In this document: positions 16,174-25,392 of the stretch, piece after piece
Layout of the letters: the number at the start of each line of letters is the position of its first letter
Position numbering within the stretch: the first letter of the stretch is position 1
DNA from: Planctomycetia bacterium
Lineage (GTDB): Bacteria; Planctomycetota; Planctomycetia; Pirellulales; UBA1268
Assembly: GCA_021414115.1 (NCBI GenBank)
Contig: JAIOPD010000093.1
Span: forward strand, 1-53,439
Direction of reading: 5' to 3'
DNA: 53,439 nt
Notes under the pieces: generated by a model
Told to the model about the DNA's origin: nothing
What the model saw: only the letters and a program-made list of their open reading frames with translations
The model's database searches: none
Position numbers and translations under genes: made by a program

Positions 16174-17868
16174 ATGAACGGACACCGCGAACAAACAGCA
16201 GGCATGACGCAACCCACGGACGGCGGTTTGTCGCCCGCGATGCGCCGAACAGCGGGCTTTCTCGCCGTGGGCGCCGGGCTTCTGCTCCTCGGTGGCTGGC
16301 TGAACCTGCGGCCGAGTCTGCGGCAGCGGGCCGTCGTCGGCGAGGCGGAGCAGGCGAAGGTGTTGTTCCCCGAGCTCGCCGACGCGGCGAAGGCGGCGAG
16401 TCTCGAGATCGTTTCCTTCGACGACGAGACGGCGACGCTCAAGCCCTTCAAGGTGGTTCGTTCGGGGGGCGTGTGGGTGCTGCCGTCGCATGAAAACTAT
16501 CCGGCCGACGCCAAGGACCAGCTCGCCGCCGCGGCCACGGAGCTCATCGACCGTCCGGTGCTCGACGTGGTCAGCGATTCGCCAGGAGACCATGAGACGT
16601 ATGGGGTGATCGAGCCGGATCCCGAGAAGATCAAGGTCGGCATGACGGGCGTCGGGCAGCTCGTGGAGATTCGCGACGCCTCGGGCAACAAGCTCGCCCG
16701 ACTGATCGTCGGCAAGGAGGACAAGCGGCCGGCTGGTGCAGCCGGGGCCGGCGGCCGATCGCTGCGGTTCGTGCGTCGGGCGGGGCAGGACCGCGTCTAT
16801 CGCGTCGAGCTCGATACGTCCAAGTTCAGCACGAAGTTCGACGACTGGATCGAAAAGGATCTGCTCAAGCTCTCGCCCTGGGACGTCCGGCAGCTCACGC
16901 TCGACGACTCGACCTGTTCCTTCGGCGCCGACGAAGCGACGGGGCGATTGAAGGTGTCGCTCGACCGCAACTCCATCGCGGAATTGGCCTACGACGACAA
17001 GGACGCGAAGTGGTCGCTTCTGAAGCTCGAGAGCTTCGACGACAAGAATCAGCCCAAACCCGACAAGCTCACGGACGACGAGGAGCTTGCCTCCGGCAAA
17101 CTCAACGACCTGCGCAACGCGCTGGGCGACCTCAAGATCGTGGACGTGGTGCGAAAGCCGTCGGGCCTCAGTGCCGACCTCAAGGCCGAGGAGAAGTTCA
17201 CCGGTGACCGCGAGGCCGTGACGTCGCTGGCCCAGCGTGGCTTCTTCGCCTTCCAGCAGGGGGATATCGTCTCGAGCAACGGCGAAACGGTGGTCGGCAT
17301 GAAGGACGGCGTGGAATACCTGCTCCGCTTCGGCAATGGCACGACCGTGGCGGGCGAGGGGAAGGCCGCGGAGAAGACCGCCGAGGACGCGGCAAAACCC
17401 GAGGAAGTGGAGTCGACGGGCCGTTACCTCTTCGTGACGGCGCGATTCAACGAGGGGCTGCTCACCAAGCCGGCGCTCGATCCGCTGCCCGAGGCCCCGG
17501 CCGAGGGCGATGCAGCCAAGAAGGATGAGAAGAAGGAAGAGGAGAAGGGCGCGGACAAGACCGATACAAAGGACGGCGCAACGGGCGAGAAGGCCGCAGG
17601 AGCTGTCGACGAGCTCAAGAAAGCGGAGGAGGCCGAGGCCAAAGCCCAGGCCGCGCTCGAGGAGCGGCGACGGGTCGAGGCGGAGAACCGCCGCAAGCAG
17701 GAACAGTACGACGATCAGGTCAAGGCGGCGCAGAAGCGGATCCGCGAGCTCAACAACCGCTTTGCCGACTGGTACTACGTCGTCTCCGACGAGGAGTTTG
17801 CCAAGATCCACCTCGGCCGGGCAGCGATCGTCCAGAAGAAGGAAGCCGCGGCCGACGCGAAGAAGTAG
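16174..17868 (+). CDS. DUF4340 domain protein of the ABC system
   Basis: The 564-residue protein has one N-terminal membrane segment (about 29-45, FLAVGAGLLLLGGW) followed by repeated beta-rich DUF4340 units (for example VLPSHENYPADAKDQL, then LSPWDVRQLTLDD). The C-terminus carries a Lys/Glu/Ala-rich coiled coil (about 445-540). DUF4340 proteins commonly follow GldG-type genes and are thought to be the extracytoplasmic partner of the exporter; the exact role is unknown. The ATG at 16174 has GGAGGA nine bases upstream and lies 17 bases after the preceding stop, so the three genes form one operon. Confidence 0.82.
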   Translation: MNGHREQTAGMTQPTDGGLSPAMRRTAGFLAVGAGLLLLGGWLNLRPSLRQRAVVGEAEQAKVLFPELADAAKAASLEIVSFDDETATLKPFKVVRSGGVWVLPSHENYPADAKDQLAAAATELIDRPVLDVVSDSPGDHETYGVIEPDPEKIKVGMTGVGQLVEIRDASGNKLARLIVGKEDKRPAGAAGAGGRSLRFVRRAGQDRVYRVELDTSKFSTKFDDWIEKDLLKLSPWDVRQLTLDDSTCSFGADEATGRLKVSLDRNSIAELAYDDKDAKWSLLKLESFDDKNQPKPDKLTDDEELASGKLNDLRNALGDLKIVDVVRKPSGLSADLKAEEKFTGDREAVTSLAQRGFFAFQQGDIVSSNGETVVGMKDGVEYLLRFGNGTTVAGEGKAAEKTAEDAAKPEEVESTGRYLFVTARFNEGLLTKPALDPLPEAPAEGDAAKKDEKKEEEKGADKTDTKDGATGEKAAGAVDELKKAEEAEAKAQAALEERRRVEAENRRKQEQYDDQVKAAQKRIRELNNRFADWYYVVSDEEFAKIHLGRAAIVQKKEAAADAKK

Positions 17869-17896
17869 TCCGCCCAGAAGTCCCCGGCGCCCCCCG

Positions 17897-18931
17897 ATGT
17901 CCGAGATTCTCACCTCGCCGCGACCCTCACGATTCGGTCGCGCCGTGGGGTTCCGGCTCTCCGGCGTCGGTGCCGCGGTGCCGCCGCACGTCGTCACCAA
18001 CGCCGACCTCGCGCGGCTCGGCTGCGACCCGCAGTGGATCGTGGCCCGCTCGGGCATCCATGAGCGACGTCACGCCGGCCCCGGCGTCGCCACCAGCGAC
18101 CTCGCCGCCGCTGCGGCCGCGGCCGCGATCGCGCACTCCGGCCACGTGATCGGCGACATCGATCTGCTCGTGCTTGGCACGTTCACGCCCGACATGTGCA
18201 TCCCGTCGACCGCCTGCATCGTGCAGGAGAAGCTCGGTCTCGATGCTCCGGCGATGGATGTCACGGCGGCCTGCGCCGGTTTCGCCTACGCGATGATCAC
18301 CGCCGCGCAGTTCGTCGCGGCGGGTACGAGTCGCCTGCCGCTCGTGATCGGTGCCGACACCAACTCCCGGGTCGTCGATCCGGAAGACATCAAGACCTGG
18401 CCGCTGTTTGGCGACGGGGCAGGAGCGGTGCTGCTGGAACCCTGCGAGCCGGATCCGTCTGGCCGCGAACACGGTCTGCTCGCCTTCGCCCTGGGGGCCG
18501 ACGGCCGCGGGGCGGGGCTGCTTGCCTGTCCGATGAGTGGATCGCGGCAGCCGCCGACGGTCGAGGGGATCACGCGGCGGGAACAGTTCATGCGAATGGA
18601 CGGGCGGGCGGTCTTCAAGTGGGCGATCCGGCTGGCGGAGGACAACATCCGTGCCGTCGTCGACCGCTCCGGAGTGCCGCTCGAGCACATTGACCTGTTC
18701 GTGCTGCACCAGGCGAACGCCCGGATCGTGGAGGGCGTGCGCGACTCGCTCGGCCTGCCGGCGGAGAAGGTGTTCATGAATCTCGACCGCTATGGCAACA
18801 CGTCGAGCGGTTCGATCCCGCTGGCCATGGAAGAGGCCTGGCGGACTGGTCGAATCGGCCCGGGCAGCACGATCGTGATCTGCGGCTTCGGCGGGGGCCT
18901 CGCCTGGGGGACGGCCGTGTGGAGGCTGTGA
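17897..18931 (+). CDS. fabH: 3-oxoacyl-ACP synthase III family (FabH-like)
   Basis: Condenses an acyl-CoA with malonyl-ACP to start fatty-acid chains, in the cytoplasm. The triad is visible: Cys126 in TAACAGF, His in VLHQANARI and Asn in YGNTSSGS. At 344 residues it is slightly longer than typical FabH because of an N-terminal extension of about 17 residues (MSEILTSPRPSRFGRAV). It lies 28 bases after the DUF4340 gene and may be co-transcribed. No acpP, fabD or plsX is adjacent, so a specialised KAS III starter enzyme cannot be excluded. Confidence 0.9.
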   Translation: MSEILTSPRPSRFGRAVGFRLSGVGAAVPPHVVTNADLARLGCDPQWIVARSGIHERRHAGPGVATSDLAAAAAAAAIAHSGHVIGDIDLLVLGTFTPDMCIPSTACIVQEKLGLDAPAMDVTAACAGFAYAMITAAQFVAAGTSRLPLVIGADTNSRVVDPEDIKTWPLFGDGAGAVLLEPCEPDPSGREHGLLAFALGADGRGAGLLACPMSGSRQPPTVEGITRREQFMRMDGRAVFKWAIRLAEDNIRAVVDRSGVPLEHIDLFVLHQANARIVEGVRDSLGLPAEKVFMNLDRYGNTSSGSIPLAMEEAWRTGRIGPGSTIVICGFGGGLAWGTAVWRL

Positions 18932-19162
18932 CATACGCCCGTAGAGATGTGGCCGTAGCGACGCTGCAGAGGTCCGGGCCGGCTGCGGGACGGCATGAGG
19001 TTCCTCGCGGGAGTATTTCGCATGACCTCTTGCCAGGGTTTGCACTCGAGCGAGCGAAATCCTCAACGCTCGTCACGCTCACGCCGTTCCCTCCGCCTCG
19101 TCTGACGAGGGACACAGAATGTCCATCCGATCAGCTTCTTCCCGATACCAAATGCGGAGAAC

Positions 19163-19303
19163 GGGAGGGACTGCCCCTGCCATGTCGCCGGGCTCGGCGG
19201 CCAGCGCAGCCAGGATGGCGAAGCGCCAGCCGGCGTGCAGTGAGCGCAGGCCCGGAAGGCCGAAGCGAACGTCCGGCGACATGGCATGGGCAGTCCCGAC
19301 CCC
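19163..19303 (-). repeat. Long palindromic intergenic repeat, family A, copy 1
   Basis: About 140 bases whose ends are imperfect inverted repeats (GGGAGGGACTGCCCCTGCC at left against its near complement at right, closing on ATGTCGCCGG/CCGGCGACAT). Internally, on the minus strand, it has ACGTTCGCTTCGG and GCGCTTCGCCATCCTGGC, shared with copies at 30697 and 46161. It occupies most of the 401-base gap 18932-19332. I see no gene in the rest of that gap. Confidence 0.75.
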
Positions 19304-19332
19304 CCCAGAGACCCTGAAGCAGGAACAACGAG

Positions 19333-21141
19333 ATGAGTGACGTTACGGTCAAGACGCTGCCGGCCCGGAAAGACGTGGCCGTCGGGGATACCTGGAATCT
19401 GACGAGTTTGTTTGGCTCCGATGCAGCATGGGAGGAGGCGCTCGCCGTCTGGGAGGAACGGATCCCGCAGTTCGCGGCCTACGCTGGCACGCTGGGCTCG
19501 TCGGCAGAGCGTCTGGGGGAGTGCCTCGCGCACGATCTGGCGTTTGATCGCGAGGGGGACCGGCTCGCGACCTACGCCCATCTGCGGGCGAGTGAGGACC
19601 AGGGGGCGGCCGAGGCACAGCGGATGCTAGGCCGGTTTCAGCACGTCTCCACGAGGGCCGGCGAGGCTGCAAGTTTCATCCGGCCGGAGATCATGGCGAT
19701 TCCGCCCGCCACGCTCGCCGGCTGGTTGGATTTGCCGGTGCTCGCCCCTTATCGGCTCCTGCTCGAGCGGATCGTCCGCACCCGGGCCCACACGCTCTCG
19801 GAGCCCGAGGAAAAGCTGCTGGCGATGCAGGGCACGTTCGCCGGCACGGCCGCGAAGGTGTTTCGGCAGCTCACCGACGCCGACTTGAAGTTTGGCAGCG
19901 TCACGACGGGGAGAGGGGAGCAGATCGAACTCTCGAATGCGACTTTCACCACGCTCCTGCACGACCCGATGCCGGCGGTCCGCAGGACTGCATTTCACCA
20001 GTTTTACGATCAATACCAGGCCCATGCGAATACGCTGGCGGCCACGCTCTCGGGATCGAACGAGCGCGACGTCTACGCGGCACGGGTGCGAAACTATCCG
20101 TCGGCCGTCGAGTCGGCCCTGTTCGCCGACAATGTGCCGTTGGCCGTCTACGACCAGTTGATCGCGGCGGTGCATGCCCACCTGCCGGCAGTCCACCGCT
20201 ACTACGACCTGCGGAAGCGGATCCTCGGCCTCGACGAGATCCATCAGTACGACTGCTACGTGCCGCTCGTGCCGGAACTGGAGCAGCGGCATACGTGGGA
20301 CCAGGCGGTCGACGTCGTCATCGAGTCGCTCACGCCGCTCGGCTCCGCGTACGGCACCCGGCTGGAACAGGGGCTCCGGGGACGCTGGTGCGACCGCTAT
20401 CCCAATGCCGGCAAGCAGTCGGGCGCCTTCAGTTCGGGCACCTACGATTCCGACCCCTACATCCTGATGAACTTTCAGGAGGACGTGATCGAGCACGTCT
20501 TCACGCTCACGCACGAGGCTGGGCACTCGATGCACACCCGGCTCTCGGCCGAGGCCCAGCCCTACCAGTATTCGAGTTACACGATCTTCGTCGCCGAAGT
20601 GGCCAGCACCTTCAACGAGCAGCTTCTCACGCGGCTGCTCATCAAGCGGGCAACCTCGCCCAAGGCACGGGCTGCGATCATCGCTCGCGAGATCGATTCG
20701 ATCCGGGCCACGATCGTGCGGCAGACCATGTTTGCGGAGTTTGAGCGGAAGAGCCACGCCTCGGCCGAGACGGGAGAGCCGCTCACGCTCGAACGGATTC
20801 GCGGCATCTACCGCGGGCTGCTCGATGCCTATTTCGGACCCGGGTTCGTGGTGGACAAGCAGCTCGAGCTCGAGTGTCTCCGCATCCCGCACTTCTACAA
20901 CGCCTTCTATGTCTACAAGTACGCGACGGGCCTCGCAGCCGCGATCACGCTGGCGAAGAAGGTGGCCAACGGTGATCCCGGGGCCCTCGACCGCTATCTT
21001 GGTTTCCTCCGGGCAGGCTCGTCGAAGTGGCCGCTCGACCTCCTCCGCGACGCCGGAGTCGATCTCGAGAAGCCCGAACCGGTGGCCACCGCCCTCACCC
21101 GCTTCAGCGAGCTCGTCGACGAGCTCGGCACGCTCTTGTAG
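19333..21141 (+). CDS. pepF: Oligoendopeptidase F
   Basis: Cytoplasmic M3-family zinc metallopeptidase that cleaves short peptides. The zinc motif HEAGH is at residues 394-398 (HEAGHSMH), and the third ligand Glu lies in the downstream helix within VAEVASTFNEQLL. The 602-residue length is normal for PepF. The start gives MSDVTVKTLPARKDV, preceded by AGGAAC. It is transcribed alone, after an intergenic repeat, and converges with the broken aminopeptidase gene, from which it is separated by another repeat. Confidence 0.93.
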   Translation: MSDVTVKTLPARKDVAVGDTWNLTSLFGSDAAWEEALAVWEERIPQFAAYAGTLGSSAERLGECLAHDLAFDREGDRLATYAHLRASEDQGAAEAQRMLGRFQHVSTRAGEAASFIRPEIMAIPPATLAGWLDLPVLAPYRLLLERIVRTRAHTLSEPEEKLLAMQGTFAGTAAKVFRQLTDADLKFGSVTTGRGEQIELSNATFTTLLHDPMPAVRRTAFHQFYDQYQAHANTLAATLSGSNERDVYAARVRNYPSAVESALFADNVPLAVYDQLIAAVHAHLPAVHRYYDLRKRILGLDEIHQYDCYVPLVPELEQRHTWDQAVDVVIESLTPLGSAYGTRLEQGLRGRWCDRYPNAGKQSGAFSSGTYDSDPYILMNFQEDVIEHVFTLTHEAGHSMHTRLSAEAQPYQYSSYTIFVAEVASTFNEQLLTRLLIKRATSPKARAAIIAREIDSIRATIVRQTMFAEFERKSHASAETGEPLTLERIRGIYRGLLDAYFGPGFVVDKQLELECLRIPHFYNAFYVYKYATGLAAAITLAKKVANGDPGALDRYLGFLRAGSSKWPLDLLRDAGVDLEKPEPVATALTRFSELVDELGTLL

Positions 21142-21204
21142 GGACGCGCAGCGGTGTCGGGAGCGGGAGGGCGTTGCATGAGGGAGGCGATGGGTCGAGT
21201 GTTC

Positions 21205-21313
21205 GGGAAGCCCGGAGCGCGAGCGACGGGTATCAGGGTGGCGACCGTATCGGTGTCAGGAAGCGGGTTGGGGTGGAGGGCGTTTTCCCCGCGCTGGCGC
21301 TTGGGGCTTCCTG
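21205..21313 (+). repeat. Short palindromic repeat, family B, paired copy 2
   Basis: The fullest copy of this family. The left block is GGAAGCCCGGAGCGCGAG followed by CGACGGG, then AGCGGGTTGGGGTGG in the middle. The right block on the same strand is CCCCGCGCTGGCGCTTGGGG with CTTCCTG, which is the inverted form of the left-block variant found at 30631. Each block folds on itself, and the two blocks can also pair. It sits between convergent pepF and pepA. Confidence 0.7.
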
Positions 21314-21351
21314 ACGGGAGGCGACGAGTGGGCGTGCCGGGGAAGCCTGGG

Positions 21352-22684
21352 TCACTCTCCGCCGCGGGCGAGTTCGACGAGCGGCCGCACCATCGCGCCC
21401 GACGCGCCGCCGTCGGTCCACGGACGGCTCTTCTCCGAGAAGGCGGGGCCGGCGATGTCGACGTGGGTCCAGGGGATGCCGCCAACGAAGCGTTCGAGGA
21501 ACTTCGCGGCCGTGATCGCGCCCCCCCAGCGGCCGTCGCCCACGTTCTTGATGTCGGCGACCTCGCTCTTGATCTGCTCGTCGTAGTCGGAATACATCGG
21601 CAGTTGCCAGACCGGCTCGCCGACGGCGCGGGCAGCGTTGGCGACCGCGTCGCAGCAGGGCTGGTCGTTCGTGAACAGGCCCGCGACCTCCTGGCCGAGG
21701 GCCACCACGCACGCGCCGGTGAGCGTGGCGAGATCGACGATCCGGCCCGGCTTGAAACCGCGGATCACGTCGAGCACGTCGGCCAGCACGATCCGGCCCT
21801 CGGCGTCGGTGTTGTGGACCTCGATCGTCGTGCCGTTGCGGGCGGTGATCACGTCGCCGAGCTTGTAGGCGGCGGGCCCCGTCATGTTTTCGACGAGACC
21901 GATGCCGGCCACGATGTTGACCGGTAGCCGCAGGGCCGCGACCGTGGCCATGGCGCCGAGCACGGCCGCCGCTCCGGACATGTCGCACTTCATCGTCAGC
22001 ATGCCTTCGGAGGGCTTGAGCGAGAGACCGCCCGAGTCGAACGTGACTCCCTTGCCCACGAAGGCGAGGTCGGGGGCCTCGTCGGTCGCGGGCGATTGGT
22101 GGCCCGTTCGTCCGGCCCCGCGGTAGCGGAGGATGACCAATCGTGGCGGCCGAACACTGCCCCGTCCCACCGCAAGCATCGCGTTGCACCGCTCGCGGAC
22201 GAGCTGGCTCTCGTCCCAGATCTCGATGTCGAGCCCCGTACGGCCGGCGATCGCGGCGCACTCCTCGGAGAACGACTGCGGATAAATGTCGTCGGGGGCC
22301 ATGTTCACGAGCCGGCGAGCAAGATTGACGCCATCGGCGATGACCGTGCCCCGCTCGACGGCCTCGACCGGGGCCGAGGTCCAGATCGTCGTGCCGAAGC
22401 GGATCCGCTTCGGTTCCGCGCGGTAGAGATCCTGGCCCACCGGCCCGCAGGCCGGGAGCAGCGAGGATCGGCACGCATTCGTAGCGGCGGCCGGTGATCT
22501 CGCCAGTCGCCGCGAGCCGGGCCAGAAGACCGCCCGTGGCCGCGTCGAATTCCGCGGGAGCTCCGGTGCCGACGCCTCCTTCGGCCAGAAACACGACCAC
22601 CGCGTCGGCCTCGATCGACTGGGGGCGGGCGGAAGGTTCGCAGACGACGTTGCCGGCGGAAGGGAGAAACTCGCGGGTCATCAT
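21352..22684 (-). pseudogene. pepA: Leucyl aminopeptidase (PepA) with an out-of-frame internal deletion
   Basis: An M17-family cytosolic aminopeptidase. The catalytic half (21352-22440) is intact: GKGVTFDSGGLSLKP, then NTDAEGRIVLADVL with the metal-binding Asp/Glu. The N-terminal domain starts at 22684 (MMTREFLPSAGNVV, with GGAG upstream) and reads to ILAAPGLRAG near 22455. There the frame changes directly to GQDLYRAEPKR. Relatives have about 50-60 residues between these points, so roughly 150-200 bases seem missing and the frame is lost. As written, no full-length protein can be made. The catalytic part alone could start internally at about 22440, but without its N-terminal domain. It lies 36 bases downstream of the MMPL gene on the same strand. 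Confidence 0.8.
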
Positions 22685-22719
22685 TCGGTGCTCCAGGGGG
22701 ATGCTGGTTGTACCCGTTT

Positions 22720-25098
22720 TTAGGCCGCTGGGGAGGTCGCTCGGATCAACGGCGCCAGGAGCACGAGCAGCACCGGCAGCACGATCAGGTTGCCTGCGAG
22801 GCCGCCGAGCAGCGTGAGGCACGACAGCCAGCCGAACGAGACCGTGGGCATGAAGCCGCTCGTGGTGAGGGCGAGGAAGCCGATCGCAAGCGCGAGCGTC
22901 GAAAAGATCATCGCCCGCCCGGCCGTCTGATGCGCCATCTCGAGCGCGGCGACGTGCGAGCCGGCCACGAGCCGACGGCGGAAGGCGGTGATGTAGTGGA
23001 TGGAACTGTCGACCGACAGCCCCATCGACACCGCCGCGATCATCGCCGTGCCCATGTTGATCCGCTCGCCCATCCAGCCGAGCAGGCCGAGCACGACGAA
23101 GATCGGCAGCCCGTTGGGGACCAAGGCGATTGCGGCGAGCAGAGGGCTCCGGAAGGCGACCGCGAGCAGCACGAAGATTCCGGCGGTGGCCAGCAGAAAC
23201 GTGAGCCACTGGTCGGAGAGCATGCGGTCGACCAACTGGGACAAGAGAACGAAGAAACCGGTCACCTCGGCACCGGGGCGGCCAGCCGCGGCCGGATATT
23301 CCTCCGTGACGATCCGCCGCACCTGGCCGATGATCGACTGCTTGGCGGCGGCCGGCTGCCGTTCGCGGGCCCGGAGCATGACGCGGAACCAGGTGTCTTT
23401 GTCCTGCGGGTCGCGTCCGACCAGCGCCCTCACGAACGCCGGCTGCTCGTCGCCGCTCTGCCGGAGCATCGTGTTGACGGTGAGTGCCTGCAGCCTGCGG
23501 GGCAGCAGCGGCGCCGCCGAGAGCACGTCGGCGACGCTCATCACCTTCGTCAGGGCGGCGGTCTCACGGCCGTTGGCGTCGGTGACGGCGACCTCCGCCC
23601 GTAGCCGCTCGGCGAGGAGATCGAGCGCGTCGAGCTGGGCCGCGTCGATCGGCTCCCGGGCCGGCACGAGCACATCCCACACGCCCGCGCCGCCGAGTCG
23701 CGACTCGACCATCTCGTAGGACGCGACAGTGGGGCTCGAGTCGCGAAAGTTCCTCGTGAAATCGGTCTCGACGGTGAGCCAGCGCATGCCGGCGATGGCG
23801 ATCACGGCGAGGACCGTCGAGAGGACGAGGATCGGCTTGGGGTGCCGCACGATCCGCTTCACCATGCGATCGAGGCCGAGTTCCAGGGTGCCCTCGCCCC
23901 AGGCCATCTGCGGGTCGGCGTCGAACCGGCCGGCGAGCGCCAGAAACGGCAGCACGAGCCCGGCCGCCACGAGCACCATCGCCGCGCCGATCGACGTCAT
24001 GATCCCGAAGTCGTGCACCGGACCGACGTTGCTCGCGACGAGGGATCCGAAGCCGATGACGTCGGTCGCGATCGCCCCGAGCACGGGCCAGAACAGGATG
24101 GCGATCGCCCCCTGCAACGCGGCCTGCGGGTCGAGGCCGAGCGACCGCTGCCGGCGAAACTCGACGATGACATGCGTCACGGTCGCGATGCCGACGACCG
24201 TGATCATCGCCGACAGCATGGTCGACACCATGGTCAGCTTGAGGCCCGCGACGGCGAGCACGCCGCGGGTGCTCCAGAGCGCGAGCAGCACCACGGCGAG
24301 TGGCACGATCAGCCACCGCAGGCTGCGGAAGCACGCCAACAGCACGGCGCCGGCGAGCAGGCCGCTGCCGGTGCCGAGCAGGTTGCCGTCCCGCTCGAGC
24401 ATCGCGAAGCCATCGCGGAGCATGGCGGGTTCGCCCGCGACGGTACCCATCGGCACGCGATCCATTCGGGCCCGCATCTGGTCGATCGTGCCGGCACGGG
24501 AGACGGCCTGTGCCCGTGGAGTCGCGACGCTGGTGGCATGGGGCTCAAGCACGCAGGCGACGCAGGCGGTGCGGTGGTCGGCGCCCACGACGTAGCCCTC
24601 GAGAAGGGAGACGAGCCGCCGTGCCCAGCCCGCCGTCAGCCCGCCGTCGAGGTCGATGATCCGGTCGCCGAGGGGCGTGCTGGCCAGGCTCGTCACGGAG
24701 GCGACGCCCGCCAGTGATTCGAGGTCCGTAGCGAGACCGCGGAGTCGCGCGATGCCGTCGGCCGTGAACAGGTCGGGATCATCGTAGGCAGCGAGCACGA
24801 CCTCGTTGGAGCCGAAGGTCCGGGTCATGCGGGCGTACGGCGCGAGTGCCGGATCGCTGCGGTCGAACATCGTGTCGATCGACCGGGAAAACTGCAGGTG
24901 CCGCGACCGCTCCACGGAGACAAGGGCAATCACCACCGCAACGAGGGCCAGGATGCCGCGATGGGTGATCAGCGCTGCGGTGATCCGTTCGGCGAACGAC
25001 GGGCTTATGGAAGGTTGAGAAGGCAGGCTGGGGTGCGGTGAACCGGACAAGATCGGCGACTCGCTAAGGAACGGGGGCTGCGCGGCACCACCGAACAA
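22720..25098 (-). CDS. MMPL/RND-family membrane transporter
   Basis: An inner-membrane exporter of 792 residues with two homologous halves. Each half has one helix, a large periplasmic loop and five more helices. The first helix is at about 47-62, the first bundle at about 240-395, and the second at about 640-790. GIATVTHVIVEF in the first half and GLSVDSSIHYITAF in the second match the RND superfamily's paired membrane motifs. Lipid or hopanoid export is typical of such proteins (HpnN, MmpL), but the substrate is unknown here. The start used is a TTG at 25098; other starts a few codons inside are possible. It precedes pepA and is divergent from the LptD-like gene. Confidence 0.85.
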   Translation of the reverse strand: MFGGAAQPPFLSESPILSGSPHPSLPSQPSISPSFAERITAALITHRGILALVAVVIALVSVERSRHLQFSRSIDTMFDRSDPALAPYARMTRTFGSNEVVLAAYDDPDLFTADGIARLRGLATDLESLAGVASVTSLASTPLGDRIIDLDGGLTAGWARRLVSLLEGYVVGADHRTACVACVLEPHATSVATPRAQAVSRAGTIDQMRARMDRVPMGTVAGEPAMLRDGFAMLERDGNLLGTGSGLLAGAVLLACFRSLRWLIVPLAVVLLALWSTRGVLAVAGLKLTMVSTMLSAMITVVGIATVTHVIVEFRRQRSLGLDPQAALQGAIAILFWPVLGAIATDVIGFGSLVASNVGPVHDFGIMTSIGAAMVLVAAGLVLPFLALAGRFDADPQMAWGEGTLELGLDRMVKRIVRHPKPILVLSTVLAVIAIAGMRWLTVETDFTRNFRDSSPTVASYEMVESRLGGAGVWDVLVPAREPIDAAQLDALDLLAERLRAEVAVTDANGRETAALTKVMSVADVLSAAPLLPRRLQALTVNTMLRQSGDEQPAFVRALVGRDPQDKDTWFRVMLRARERQPAAAKQSIIGQVRRIVTEEYPAAAGRPGAEVTGFFVLLSQLVDRMLSDQWLTFLLATAGIFVLLAVAFRSPLLAAIALVPNGLPIFVVLGLLGWMGERINMGTAMIAAVSMGLSVDSSIHYITAFRRRLVAGSHVAALEMAHQTAGRAMIFSTLALAIGFLALTTSGFMPTVSFGWLSCLTLLGGLAGNLIVLPVLLVLLAPLIRATSPAA

Positions 25099-25310
25099 AG
25101 ACGGCTATCTTACCGAGATCGCCAGGGCGGTACGGCATTTCCCCCCGCCTCTCATCGCGTGGATCGCCACGCCCGCTTGGCTCTCCCCGCCCGCGGCCGC
25201 GCTCGCCGCACCGGTGGCCCGTTGCGAGTGCCCCAGCGACCACCGGCGGACACGGCGATAACCTCCCGCCCCGCCATGACTTGCAGACGCCGCTCGGCGG
25301 TTGCGATGCC

Positions 25311-25340
25311 TTGACCCACCGGCGCGGCCGCTCTTATAAA
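25311..25340 (+). promoter_or_regulatory. Sigma-70 type promoter for the LptD-like gene
   Basis: TTGACC (25311-25316), an 18-base spacer and TATAAA (25335-25340) form a near-consensus housekeeping promoter. Transcription would begin about 45 bases before the start codon at 25393. It lies in the 294-base divergent region with the MMPL gene, in which nothing else was recognised. Confidence 0.65.
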
Positions 25341-25392
25341 CCCGCGATTTTTCCGGCTCCCAGAGCATTTCAGCCCCGAGCGACGAGCCCGA

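Noticed and set aside
22430-22470. Programmed ribosomal frameshift in pepA
   Set aside because: No slippery sequence is seen, and the encoded protein would still lack a block of conserved residues, so recoding alone would not restore it.
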